Positions 33,939-44,400 of a DNA stretch of 64,000 bases are shown here, piece after piece. The notes beneath the pieces were generated by a model that worked only from the letters and a program-made list of their open reading frames with translations, searched no databases and was not told the origin of the DNA. Numbering within the stretch: position 1 is the first letter of the stretch; the number at the start of each line of letters is the position of its first letter. Origin of the DNA: Robiginitalea aestuariiviva (GTDB taxonomy: Bacteria > Bacteroidota > Bacteroidia > Flavobacteriales > Flavobacteriaceae); assembly GCF_029537735.1 (NCBI RefSeq), contig NZ_JARPUQ010000001.1, positions 902,696 through 966,695 of the forward strand, given 5' to 3'. The translations under genes were made by a program, and so were the position numbers.

Positions 33939-34868
33939 ATGGGAAATATTATTGCCTGGTTACCCGTAATCTTACTGGTCCTTTTCGTTTTTTTCAGCTG
34001 CTTTTTTGTGGTGAAACAACAGACGGCCGCCGTTATTGAACGCTTTGGTCGCTTTCAGAGCATCCGGAATTCCGGGCTACAGATGAAAATCCCGCTGGTG
34101 GACCGCATCTCGGGAAAACTCAGCCTGAAAATCCAGCAGCTGGATGTCATTGTGGAAACCAAGACCCTGGACGACGTATTCGTGAAGCTAAAGGTTTCGG
34201 TTCAATATGTCGTGATCAAGGACAAGGTCTACGATGCCTTTTACAAGCTGGAATACCCGCACGAGCAGATTACTTCCTATGTTTTTGACGTGGTCCGGGC
34301 CGAAGTGCCCAAGATGAAACTGGACGATGTCTTTGTAAAGAAGGACGACATTGCCATTGCGGTAAAATCCGAATTGCAGGATGCCATGCTGGAATACGGC
34401 TATGATATTATCAAAACCCTGGTAACGGATATTGATCCCGATGCGCAGGTGAAAGCTGCCATGAACCGCATCAATGCCTCGGAGCGCGAAAAGATTGCCG
34501 CCCAATTTGAAGGGGACGCCGCCCGTATCCTGATTGTGGAAAAGGCCAAGGCCGAAGCCGAGAGCAAGCGGCTGCAGGGGCAGGGGATTGCCGACCAGCG
34601 CCGGGAGATTGCCCGGGGCCTGGAGGAATCCGTGGAGGTCCTGAACAAGGTAGGCATCAATTCCCAGGAAGCCTCCGCGCTTATCGTGGTCACCCAGCAC
34701 TACGACACCTTGCAGGCCATAGGGGAGGAGACCAACACCAACCTGATCCTGCTACCGAATTCGCCTCAGGCGGGAAGCGATATGCTGAACAACATGGTGG
34801 CATCCTTTACGGCCAGCAACCAAATTGGTGAAGCCATGAAACAACAGAATAAGAAAAAAGAATCCTGA
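33939..34868 (+). CDS. SPFH/Band 7 membrane protein (stomatin-like)
   Basis: A 309-residue protein with one N-terminal membrane segment (residues about 5-27, IIAWLPVILLVLFVFFSCFF), then the SPFH domain (QTAAVIERFGRF, LKIQQLDVIVETKTLDDVFVKLKVSVQY). A long helical tail with an Ala/Glu/Lys-rich part (EKAKAEAESKRLQGQG) and LVVTQHYDTLQAIG-like end follow (here ALIVVTQHYDTLQ). It belongs to the HflC/stomatin-type group that forms large membrane rings. The exact role is unknown. It is followed by a terminator and preceded by a perfect inverted repeat that may control it. Confidence 0.9.
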   Translation: MGNIIAWLPVILLVLFVFFSCFFVVKQQTAAVIERFGRFQSIRNSGLQMKIPLVDRISGKLSLKIQQLDVIVETKTLDDVFVKLKVSVQYVVIKDKVYDAFYKLEYPHEQITSYVFDVVRAEVPKMKLDDVFVKKDDIAIAVKSELQDAMLEYGYDIIKTLVTDIDPDAQVKAAMNRINASEREKIAAQFEGDAARILIVEKAKAEAESKRLQGQGIADQRREIARGLEESVEVLNKVGINSQEASALIVVTQHYDTLQAIGEETNTNLILLPNSPQAGSDMLNNMVASFTASNQIGEAMKQQNKKKES

Positions 34869-34888
34869 CCCCTTGCGCAAGACCCTAA

Positions 34889-34924
34889 AAAAAGCCCCGG
34901 GACTTCCCGGGGCTTTCTTTTTTT
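34889..34924 (+). terminator. Rho-independent terminator after the SPFH gene
   Basis: A long stem AAAGCCCCGGGA / TCCCGGGGCTTT with a 2-nt loop is flanked by A on the left and CTTTTTTTT on the right. Confidence 0.93.
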
Positions 34925-35107
34925 TATGCGATCCGGCCAAAGCAGCCGATTTTAGACCAAAAACTTCGATAAAGGCGTTCTGCGGCATTATAATGGCCTC
35001 TACGCCCAAGCACAAGCAAGGGCGATTAAAAAGCTTGGAAAACGCCTGAAAACATGTGGGTTTTCATGGAATATATCAATTGGTATTCAAAATACAATTG
35101 ATTTTAT

Positions 35108-36796
35108 CTATTCTGCCTTTTGCTCGATTTTAGCCCAGGTATCCCGCAGGGTAACGGTACGGTTGAACACCAACTGCCCCGGGGTGGAATCCCGGTCTAC
35201 ACAGAAGTATCCCATCCGCTGGAATTGGAAACGTTCTCCTGGGTTAGCATCCTTCAGTCCGGGTTCCACCCAGGCCTGGATGACTTGCAGGGAGTCCGGG
35301 TTGATAAAATCGAGGAAGTCCTTGTCTTTATGCTGGTCCGGGGTGGCGTCGGAAAACAAGCGGTCGTACAACCGCACCTGAGCCGGGATGGCGTGGTCGG
35401 CAGCAACCCAGTGCAGGGTACCCTTCACCTTGCGCAGGCTTTCCTCGGTCCCACTGCCGCTGCGGCTCCTGGGGTCATAGGTGCACTGGATCTCGGTAAT
35501 GGTTCCATCGGCATCCTTTGTCACAGTTTCCGCCTTTATGATATAGGCGTTCTTCAGGCGCACTTCCCCCCCTAATTTCAGACGGAAGAATTTTCGGTTC
35601 GCCTCTTCGCGGAAATCTTCCCGTTCAATATAAAGCACTTTGGCAAAAGGGAGCTCCCGGGAGCCGCTCTGCGGGTCTTCCGGGTTATTCTCGGCCTCCA
35701 GCCATTCGGTCTCCCCCTCCGGGTAATTGGTGATGACCAGGCGCACGGGGTCCAGGACACCCATCACCCGGGGCGCAATTTTGTTCAGGTCTTCCCGCAT
35801 GTGGAATTCCAGCAGGGAAACATCCACCACATTCTCGCGCTTGGCAATCCCGATGGTCTCTGCAAAATTACGGATGGCGGCCGGAGTACATCCACGCCGA
35901 CGCAGTCCGGAAATAGTGGGCATGCGGGGGTCGTCCCAGCCTTCTACATGCCCTTCTTGCACCAGCTGCAGGAGCTTCCGCTTACTTACAACCGTATGGC
36001 TCAGGTTGCGGCGGGCAAATTCGCGCTGTTTGGGCCGCAGTCGGTTTTCAGCTACCACCTGATCCAGGAACCAGTCGTACAATTCCCGGTGCGGTTGGAA
36101 CTCCAGGGTACACAGGGAATGTGAAATCTGTTCGATATAATCGCTCTCCCCGTGGGTCCAATCGTACATCGGATAAATACACCAATCGGTATTTGTGCGG
36201 TGATGCGCCTTGTGAAGGATGCGGTACATGACCGGGTCCCGCATGAGCATATTCGGGGAAGCCATGTCTATCCTGGCCCTCAAAACATGGGCTCCTTCAG
36301 GAAACTCGCCGTTTTTCATGCGTTCGAACAGGTCCAGATTTTCTGATACCGATCGGTTTCTGTGCGGGCTGTCGGTACCGGGTTCCGTGGGCGTACCTTT
36401 CTGGGAGGCAATCACCTCGGAGGTCTGGCTGTCTACATACGCCTTGCCATTGCGGATCAGGGCTACGGCCCAGTCATACAATTGTTGGAAATAATCGGAG
36501 GCATAGCGCTCCTCGGCCCACTCGAAACCCAGCCATTCCACGTCTCGCTTGATGGCATCGACATACTCCTGTTCTTCCTTGGTGGGGTTGGTGTCATCGA
36601 AACGCAGGTTTACCGGCGCCTGATACCGTAATCCAAGTCCGAAATTTAGGCAAATGGAACTGGCGTGGCCAATATGCAGGTACCCGTTGGGCTCCGGTGG
36701 GAAACGGAAACGAAGTTGCTCCCGGGAATACCCGGATTTGAGATCATCTTCTATGATGTGCTCAATGAAATTCAGGGATCTGGAACCCTCTTTCAT
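35108..36796 (-). CDS. glnS: Glutaminyl-tRNA synthetase
   Basis: A 562-residue class I synthetase of the GlnRS subgroup. FRFPPEPNGYLHIGHA holds the HIGH motif, and HTVVSKRKLLQLV holds the KMSKS-type loop. FDDTNPTKE and YPMYDWTHGESDYIEQISHSLCTLEF are diagnostic of GlnRS, and the C-terminal beta-barrel anticodon domain is present. Having both glnS and gltX means glutamine is charged directly. Bacterial GlnRS is thought to have come from eukaryotes by transfer; this copy looks ordinary. Confidence 0.97.
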   Translation of the reverse strand: MKEGSRSLNFIEHIIEDDLKSGYSREQLRFRFPPEPNGYLHIGHASSICLNFGLGLRYQAPVNLRFDDTNPTKEEQEYVDAIKRDVEWLGFEWAEERYASDYFQQLYDWAVALIRNGKAYVDSQTSEVIASQKGTPTEPGTDSPHRNRSVSENLDLFERMKNGEFPEGAHVLRARIDMASPNMLMRDPVMYRILHKAHHRTNTDWCIYPMYDWTHGESDYIEQISHSLCTLEFQPHRELYDWFLDQVVAENRLRPKQREFARRNLSHTVVSKRKLLQLVQEGHVEGWDDPRMPTISGLRRRGCTPAAIRNFAETIGIAKRENVVDVSLLEFHMREDLNKIAPRVMGVLDPVRLVITNYPEGETEWLEAENNPEDPQSGSRELPFAKVLYIEREDFREEANRKFFRLKLGGEVRLKNAYIIKAETVTKDADGTITEIQCTYDPRSRSGSGTEESLRKVKGTLHWVAADHAIPAQVRLYDRLFSDATPDQHKDKDFLDFINPDSLQVIQAWVEPGLKDANPGERFQFQRMGYFCVDRDSTPGQLVFNRTVTLRDTWAKIEQKAE

Positions 36797-37062
36797 ACGT
36801 CAAAATTAAGGCGGTAAAGGTAGGAAAAATGCTGCTCATCCCCGCAAACACGTACCTCATCCATACAAAAGGACCCGTTTCACAACAGTTTTAATCCGAC
36901 CGACAACAATAAATTCAGTATGGGCGGCCCTTGAGCCATATTTGTTATGTATTGATAGGTTCGGACCCTTCCGGTCGAGCGGCATAAAATTCCCGATTAA
37001 AGGGATGTGTACCGGAAGCCGACCTTTCAAAGTAGGGCAAACCAAAAGTTGTTAACGCTTAA

Positions 37063-39327
37063 ATGAACCCCGTCATGGACAAAAAATTACGCCTCGTCAC
37101 AGCCCTACTGTGCGGATGCCTGTGGATCCAATCCGGATCTGCGCAGGTGCTTAATGCCCCGGTGGCCGCTCCCAACCAGACCCCCCCGGCCGGATCTACC
37201 CCATGGTCTGCCGCCTGTGCTTCTGCCAGCTTCAATGACTATTGGGTAAACTTTACCTGGAGCCCACCCCTGGTAAATGCCGATAACGAATTCATTCTGG
37301 AACTCTCCGATGCCGACGGGAACTTTAGCAGCCCCGTAGAATTGGCGCGGGATGGCTCCAAGAATACCACCTTTGATTTCTATTTCCAGTTCGCCCTGCC
37401 CACGGATACCCGCGGGGAGGGATACCGCCTGCGCGTCCGCAGTACCAGTCCGGCACAAACGAGCCCCACCTCACCGGCCTATCCCATGTACTACCTGGAC
37501 GTGAACAGCGGCATTACCATTCGCCCCCAGGGGCAGGCCGATTTTGGCAACGGGACCGCCCAGGTCTGTGATGGCAACTCCATTACCCTGGAAGTCTATA
37601 ACCTGGCAAATGCCGATACGTATCAGTATAACTGGTACCGCAGCGGCACCTTGTTGGCAGACAAGGGCCCGTCCATTTCCGTCACCCAAGGCGGGATGTA
37701 CAATGCCGAAATCGATTATGGCGCCTGCTCCGGTTCGGGCAATACGCTTTCCAACCTGATTGATGTGACCTCGGGCACCAGCCTGGGGATTGCCATCAAC
37801 CCGCCAGCCAAAACCGAGCTGTGTGCGGGGGAAACCCTTTTGCTGGAGGCGAATATCTCCGGCCAGGGGCTCACCTACACCTGGCTGAAGGACGGCAGCC
37901 CCATTACCGCGCCCACCGTAGACAATTCTACTTATACCGTGGATGCCGGCGTGGCAGGCTTTGAAGGGGATTATCAGGTAGAGGTCTTTGGCCCAGGTGC
38001 CTGTGTAGAGCAATCCGCCGCCGTAAGCATCGGGAATGCCGGAAACTTTACCGTTTCCCGCGACAACCCGGCCTCCGTTGTGGTACTGCCCGGGCAAAAC
38101 ACCACCCTGCAAGTAACTTCCAGCGCCTCAGGCGTAACCTACCAATGGTATAAGGACGGCAGCCCGGTTACAGGCGCTACCGCCAATACCCTGGTTGTAA
38201 CCGATACCCAAACCGGCAGCTATTTTGCGCGGGTTTCCCTGACGGGGGGGGCCTGTGCGTCTACTTCCGTAGATTCTGAAGCCGTAACGGTTGTTGCCCC
38301 GGCGTCCCTGGAAATGGACATCGCCTACAGCGGCTCCTATGCGGACTGTGCCAACACCAGTGTAGTGCTTGAAGTTACCGAAATCCGTGCCCTGGATGGT
38401 GGTGGCAACGCCACTGTGGTTACCGCAGACATCCTGGCGGGCATGAGCTTCCAATGGAGCCACGACGGGACCCCGGTAAGCGGGGCAACCGCGTCCTCCA
38501 TCAGCCTGGCGGATATTGCCGAAAACGGCTCCTACACCCTGGAGGGCAGCATCTCTTCCTACAATACCACCTCAAACAGCCTTTCCGTGAACCTGAGGGT
38601 AGATGAAAATCTGGCCATCAGCAGCAGCCAAAACACCGTCTGCGGCCCGGCCGAACCGGTTTCCATCACCACCACCACAGATTTGACCGGGGTAACGTTT
38701 GACTGGTTCCGGGACGGGGTTAACCTGAACCTGGGCACGGCCAGTATAGACGTGGGCACCCCCGGTACCTACCAACTGGTGATTCAGCGCAACGGCTGCC
38801 CGGTCCCTTCTAACGAAGTGACCCTGACCGGCCTGGATGAAAACCTGATTACCCTGGACCCGGGCACCGATGTACGGATCCCCGAGGGCACCACCCGCAC
38901 GGTAAATGCCTCCGGCGGAGACACCTATCGCTGGCTGGACAGCAACAATATTGAATTGAGTACGGCCTCCTCATACGCCTTTAGCGAGGCAGGACAATAC
39001 CTCCTGATCGCTACGATTGGCGGTTGTGAAGTGGCCCGTCCCATCACCATTTCCTATCTGGACACCTTCCGGGTACCCAATGTGATTTCGGTGAACGGAG
39101 ACGGGATTAACGACCAGTGGATCCTCCCGAACACCTATTCCGGGAAGTCCGATGTAATCGTGACCATTTACAACGATAAAGGAGAGGAAGTATTTAACGA
39201 GTCGAATTATCAGAACAACTGGCCGGCCTCTGCCACCAGCTTCGCTTCTCAGAACATGGTGTTCTATTATAAAATCAGAAGTGCCGGTAAAGTTCTCAAA
39301 CAAGGAACCATTACCGTTATACGCTAA
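37063..39327 (+). CDS. sprC: SprC-like secreted protein with type-B T9SS sorting domain
   Basis: A 754-residue secreted protein, first gene of the spr operon. The signal peptide is about residues 1-27 (LVTALLCGCLWIQSGSAQ); a start at the second Met (37075) is equally good. A fibronectin-like part (YWVNFTWSPPLVNADNEFILELS) comes first. Four or five Ig-like/PKD-like modules follow with YQYNWYRSG, LTYTWLKDGSPI, VTYQWYKDGSPV, MSFQWSHDGTPV and VTFDWFRDGVNL, ending in a type-B sorting domain from about residue 669 (VPNVISVNGDGINDQW, then VTIYNDKGEEVF). Order and layout match Flavobacterium johnsoniae sprC, upstream of sprD, sprB and sprF. It is thought to support SprB function. sprD follows after 8 bp. 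Confidence 0.85.
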   Translation: MNPVMDKKLRLVTALLCGCLWIQSGSAQVLNAPVAAPNQTPPAGSTPWSAACASASFNDYWVNFTWSPPLVNADNEFILELSDADGNFSSPVELARDGSKNTTFDFYFQFALPTDTRGEGYRLRVRSTSPAQTSPTSPAYPMYYLDVNSGITIRPQGQADFGNGTAQVCDGNSITLEVYNLANADTYQYNWYRSGTLLADKGPSISVTQGGMYNAEIDYGACSGSGNTLSNLIDVTSGTSLGIAINPPAKTELCAGETLLLEANISGQGLTYTWLKDGSPITAPTVDNSTYTVDAGVAGFEGDYQVEVFGPGACVEQSAAVSIGNAGNFTVSRDNPASVVVLPGQNTTLQVTSSASGVTYQWYKDGSPVTGATANTLVVTDTQTGSYFARVSLTGGACASTSVDSEAVTVVAPASLEMDIAYSGSYADCANTSVVLEVTEIRALDGGGNATVVTADILAGMSFQWSHDGTPVSGATASSISLADIAENGSYTLEGSISSYNTTSNSLSVNLRVDENLAISSSQNTVCGPAEPVSITTTTDLTGVTFDWFRDGVNLNLGTASIDVGTPGTYQLVIQRNGCPVPSNEVTLTGLDENLITLDPGTDVRIPEGTTRTVNASGGDTYRWLDSNNIELSTASSYAFSEAGQYLLIATIGGCEVARPITISYLDTFRVPNVISVNGDGINDQWILPNTYSGKSDVIVTIYNDKGEEVFNESNYQNNWPASATSFASQNMVFYYKIRSAGKVLKQGTITVIR

Positions 39328-39335
39328 CCCAACCG

Positions 39336-41483
39336 ATGAAACGCAAATTCCTGTTCTTGATGGTATGGATTGCCCTGCTTCCGCAACTGAGCGCCCAGGA
39401 GGACAACCCTTTTATCGCCTACGACGTGCCGTCACAGAACTTGTTGAAATTCAACAGGTTTTTGATCAACCCCACTTTTTCCACGGTGCGGGAAGACAAA
39501 TCCTATGTGAATTTGCTTCATCGAAACCAAGCGGTATCTTTTGACGATAACAACCAGATGTACTTCCTGAGCTACAGTGGCCGGATCGGCGACCGTTCCG
39601 GCCTTGGGCTCAGCCTGTATACCCAACGGGAAGGTACCCTGAGCAACTACGGGGTACTGGCGAATTACGCCTATGGGGTAAAACTGAGCGACAAGAGCAA
39701 CTTTACCTTTGGCGCCAATCTTTCCTATTACAATAGCGGGTTTGATGAGAGCCGGGCCAACCCGGTGGAAACAGACCCTTTCCTGAGTGGATTCCAGGAC
39801 AGTTCCTTTCTGACCTTTCAACCCGGATTTAACCTCTCTTACGGGGCTTTCGATTTTGGTATGTACGCAGAAAACCTGATCGATTACAACCTGAAAACCA
39901 ACGAAGCCATTACGAGCTTTAAAGACAAAACCTTCTCCGGGCACCTCCAATATACCCATCAGTTTCAAAACGATTCCGGGGTGTTTGAAGGTGGTCGCCT
40001 GATGCCGCTGGCACGAGCCAGAAAGGTAGGGGAAGACGACTTTGTGCTGGGCGGAAACCTTATCCTGGACCTGCCCAAGGTGGGTTGGTTACAAGGGGGT
40101 TACGATAGTTTTTACGGCGCCTCTGCCGGTATCGGGTTCAACCTGAACCGCAGGCTTTCCATTGGCTACACCATGGAAAAAGGCCTCTCCGACAACTTTG
40201 ACAACTTTGGGGTAACCCACGAGATATCCTTTGCCTATTCCTTCACCCCGAACCTTACGGAAGACCGGGTTATGCTGGAAGACGGTTACGAGGATTCCCT
40301 GGTGGAGGCCTCCCCCGAAGACAGCCCGGAAAGCGCCACGGAAAAAGACGCAGAAATCGCAGAATTGAAACGGCGGCTTTCCGAGAATGATGACATCCTT
40401 GCCGAATTGATGTTCCGTCAGGATTCCCTGGAACAAAACCGACAGCGCGACCTGGAAAAACGCTTCGAGATGGTGATGCGCATGGTGCGGCAGGAAACCG
40501 GGGGTAACCGCCCGGACCTGGAGGAAAAGGCGCGTCAGGTGTACTACCTGAACAACCAGAAGGACGAACTGGCTGAGGTTTCCAAAGCAAATATTCCAAC
40601 TGGTATTAATGAGGCTGTCGCTGAAGATACGGCCCCCGTAAACACCGGCATGCAGCCCGAAGAAACCCGACAGGAAACCGCCGTGGTGGCCGTGCAGGAG
40701 CCCACCCGCAAGGAGGTTGTCCGCAAGGACGACATCCAGCCGGTGCAGGCTGTAGCCGCACAACAGGCGCCTGTTCGGAAGGCCATGGAAACGGCCCAGG
40801 CCACCACAGCAGTTAAACACCGCAAGTTCCGCGACCTGAACGGCGTAGAAGACGGGTACTATGTGGTTGCCAACGTGTACCGGGGCACCAAATACATGCA
40901 CGCCTTTGTGGAGCAATTGCAGCGAGAAGGCCTGGACGCCGCCATTATCGACAACCCCAACAACGGCCTCAAGTACGTGTACCTGAAGCGCTTTGACCAG
41001 TGGAAGGATGCCGAAAGCGCCGTAAAAACCGGCCTGCAAGGCCAGTACACCGACCAGATGTGGGTAATGAATGTTGCCAACCGCTATACCAATGAGGCCT
41101 ATGCCGCCAATGCAGACCGCATCCGGGAAGCCTCTGCCAAATACGAGCGGGATGTGTTGCGCCAGAATGTAATTGTGCGCGACAAACTGGCCGAGAAAAA
41201 CCAAACCGAAGACCAGCAACCCGGGATGGGCGGGTATACCGACTATTACCTGATCGTCAATGTTTTTGCCAACCCCAACAATGCCAACCGTTTTGTAAGG
41301 ACCCTGAATGCACAAGGCCTGAGCGCAAGCTACTTTATCAATCCGGAAAACAACTATCGCTACGTTTACCTGAAGCGCCACGACAATTGGAACAGCGCTT
41401 TAATATCCTATTACTCAAAACTCAATAACGCGTACGATGACAATATGTGGATTATGCGCGTGACCCCAAATCTTATCGCCTAA
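39336..41483 (+). CDS. sprD: SprD-like PorP/SprF-family outer membrane protein with SPOR-like repeats
   Basis: A 715-residue protein. It has a signal peptide (1-20, ending LSAQ) and a PorP/SprF barrel up to about residue 310 (QNLLKFNRFLINPTFSTV, SGRIGDRSGLGLSLY, GASAGIGFNLNRRLSIGYTME, AYSFTPNLTEDRV). A coiled coil follows near 345-400 (EIAELKRRLSENDDILAEL), then a disordered linker and two SPOR-like modules, GYYVVANVYRGTKYMHAFVE to YVYLKRFDQW and DYYLIVNVFANPNNANRFVR to YVYLKRHDNW. PorP/SprF proteins attach or secrete T9SS adhesins; the C-terminal modules probably reach into the periplasm. It sits between sprC (8 bp) and sprB (ATG immediately after its stop). Confidence 0.85.
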   Translation: MKRKFLFLMVWIALLPQLSAQEDNPFIAYDVPSQNLLKFNRFLINPTFSTVREDKSYVNLLHRNQAVSFDDNNQMYFLSYSGRIGDRSGLGLSLYTQREGTLSNYGVLANYAYGVKLSDKSNFTFGANLSYYNSGFDESRANPVETDPFLSGFQDSSFLTFQPGFNLSYGAFDFGMYAENLIDYNLKTNEAITSFKDKTFSGHLQYTHQFQNDSGVFEGGRLMPLARARKVGEDDFVLGGNLILDLPKVGWLQGGYDSFYGASAGIGFNLNRRLSIGYTMEKGLSDNFDNFGVTHEISFAYSFTPNLTEDRVMLEDGYEDSLVEASPEDSPESATEKDAEIAELKRRLSENDDILAELMFRQDSLEQNRQRDLEKRFEMVMRMVRQETGGNRPDLEEKARQVYYLNNQKDELAEVSKANIPTGINEAVAEDTAPVNTGMQPEETRQETAVVAVQEPTRKEVVRKDDIQPVQAVAAQQAPVRKAMETAQATTAVKHRKFRDLNGVEDGYYVVANVYRGTKYMHAFVEQLQREGLDAAIIDNPNNGLKYVYLKRFDQWKDAESAVKTGLQGQYTDQMWVMNVANRYTNEAYAANADRIREASAKYERDVLRQNVIVRDKLAEKNQTEDQQPGMGGYTDYYLIVNVFANPNNANRFVRTLNAQGLSASYFINPENNYRYVYLKRHDNWNSALISYYSKLNNAYDDNMWIMRVTPNLIA

Positions 41484-44400
41484 ATGAGACCAGCCACACT
41501 CAGATATGCGTTTATCCCCCTGTTACTCCTTTGGGCAGTAGCAGGCTTCGCACAGGAATTCAACTCCTTTGATATTCGTTACCAAAACAATATCAAGGGA
41601 GATCTGACTTTTATCGCCAACAACATTGTGAGCCGGGACGATGGAAGCGGGTCCCCCGAGGACCCGTACAACGCCACCGGAAGCGCCTCCACCTACAATG
41701 ACTGGCTCAATATGCAGTACATTGACGTGGACTCGGATCCGAGCACGTTCAGTTCCAGTGCTGCCACTTTTACCTTTCCGGAGGCCAGCTGTAATCTGAT
41801 CCGGTATGCCGGACTTTACTGGTCCGCCACTTACCCCAGCGAGCAGGCCGGCCAGGCCGTAGGCACTAACCGGCAAAGCGACTTTAACCAGGTTAAGTTC
41901 CAGGTGCCAGGCGGCACCTACGTGGATATAACGGCCGATGAGGTCATTTACGACGGATTTACCAGCGCGGACAATTCCGTGCGCCAGAACAGCCCCTATG
42001 CGTGCTACGCGGACGTAACCAGCATTGTTTCCGCCCTGGCCAACCCCGAAGGCGAATACACCGTGGCAAATATTCGCTCCGTAACGGGTTCCCTGTCTCC
42101 TGGAGGCGGGGCGGCCGGGGGCTGGACGCTGGTGGTGGTCTTTGAAAACCCTACCCTGTCCGGGAAGCTGATCACGACCTTTGACGGCTTTGCCCGCGTG
42201 CGCAGCCAGAACCCGACGGTAGACATTAACTACTCCGGTTTTAACACCATCCCCGCCGGCCCGGTGCGCGCCGATATTGGCGTTGCCGCCCTGGAAGGGG
42301 ACAACCGCATTACCGGCGACCAGCTGCAAATCAGCGCCGCCAGCGTAGCCGGTTTTACCAACATCAGCGACGCAGCCAACCCGGTAAATAACTTTTTCAA
42401 CAGCAACATTAGCGAAGATGGCAGTGTAGTGACCGCCCGTAACCCCAACAGCGTGAATACGCTGGGGTACGACACGGACATGTTCCTTCTGGCCAACCCG
42501 CTGAACGCGGTAATCCCGAACAACGAAACGGCCGCTACCTTCCGGTTCACCTCTACCGGAGACCAGTACTACCCGTTTTTCAACTCGTTTAACATCGAGA
42601 TCATCGAGCCCAACATTGTGCTCGAGAAACGCGTGGAGGACATTGCGGGCAACGACATTACCGGGGCCGGCGTAAACCTGGGCCAGTTGCTGGATTACGT
42701 GCTCACCTTCCAGAATATCGGCAACGACGGGGCCACGAACTACACCATTCGGGACATCCTGCCTATCAATGTTACCCTGGATGAGACCAACATGACCCTG
42801 CCGGCCGGGGTAACCTATACCTACGATCCGGGCACACGAGAAGTGATCTTTACCATTCCGGATAACCTGGTGGAAGAAGGGGACCCCACCTACAGTATTC
42901 GCATGCGCGTTCAGGTGGCCGAGAACTGCTTCGATTTTATCGATGCCTGTACGGACCTGATCCAGAACCTGGCGTATTCCACCTACCAGGGGGTAATCAA
43001 CAACAACCAGATTACCGACGACCCCAGTGTTTCGGACTTTGACGCCTGTGGTTTTGTAACCCCGGGGGCCACCAACTTCCTGCTGGACGACCTGGAAAAC
43101 TGCGATTTCTCCCGTACGGTAGAGCTCTGCGGAAACGACGTATTACTGGATGCCGGGGACAATTTTGACAGCTATGTCTGGTATGTGGATAACAATGCCG
43201 ACGGGCTAATCGACGCCGGCGACACCGTGATTACCGACGGAGACCCGGACAACGACCCCAGTACCCTGCTGGTTACCGAAACCGGACAGTACATCGTAGA
43301 CAAAATTGTGGCCGACCCCTGTAAGGGCTTCGAGGAAATCATCACCGTAACCCTGCCGGGCCAGACCCAGACCAACCCAATCATAACCCTGATCAACGAC
43401 CCCAACAATACCGTTGACGGGGAAGTGGTTACCTGCCCCAACGACGGGGACCTGCTGCCCAAGATCTTCCTCTGTGGGCTGAATGACACGGAACTCATCG
43501 AAATCAACATCCCGGATGCCACCAGCATTGTTTGGGAAAAACTGGACGAAGCCAGTTGTGCGGATGCCGGGGACGACTGTGCCAACAAAAACTCCGCCTG
43601 CACCTGGAACCAGGTAGACACCGGTTTTGATTTCCTGGCCTCGGATGCCGGGGAATATCGGGTAGTGATCAACTACCAGAACGGATGTTTCACCCGCTTT
43701 TACTTCAACATCTTTAAAAACCCGCTGGACCCGCAGTATACCTCCCAGGATATCATCTGCGCCTCCCCGGGGAATATTACTGTAACCAACATTCCCGCGG
43801 ATTACGAGTTCCAGCTGCTGGACGCCACCAACGGGAATGTACTGGTGCCTTACAGCGCCGGCAACGGACCCAGCTTTGACATCGCTACCAATGGCGCCTA
43901 CACCGTAGCCATGCGCCAGGTTGGGGTAGTGGACGGATGCGAATTCTTTGTAGAAAACATCGGAATCCTGTCCCGGGATTTCCAGGTGACCATGACCCCT
44001 ACCGCAGCGGACTGCTCCGGTCTTGGCTCCCTGGCCATCTCTGTGCTGGATGTGGAACCCCAGTACTACTATGAAATTTCCCAGGGGGGAACCCCTGTGG
44101 ATACTTTCGGGCCCAGTGCGGACAATAATTACACTTTTGCCGGGCTGAACCCCGGGGTGTACGACGTGGAAGTCTCTACAGACGACGGCTGCCTGCACAC
44201 CCAGCAAATCACCATTGAGGACAATAGCGATCTGGAGCTGACCGCCCGGATTTCCCAGCACATTACCTGTAAGGAAGGGAACATCCTGATGGAATCCACC
44301 GGCGGGAAGACCCCGCACACCTATGCCATCTGGTCTTATGTGGACGACGACGGGGTAACCCAGATTTCCTACCCGGACCCCTCTGCCATCCCGGCTTCTG

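Noticed and set aside
35047-35066. Hairpin TGAAAAC / GTTTTCA between the SPFH gene and glnS
   Set aside because: Short stem with no T-run on either strand, so I do not call it a terminator.
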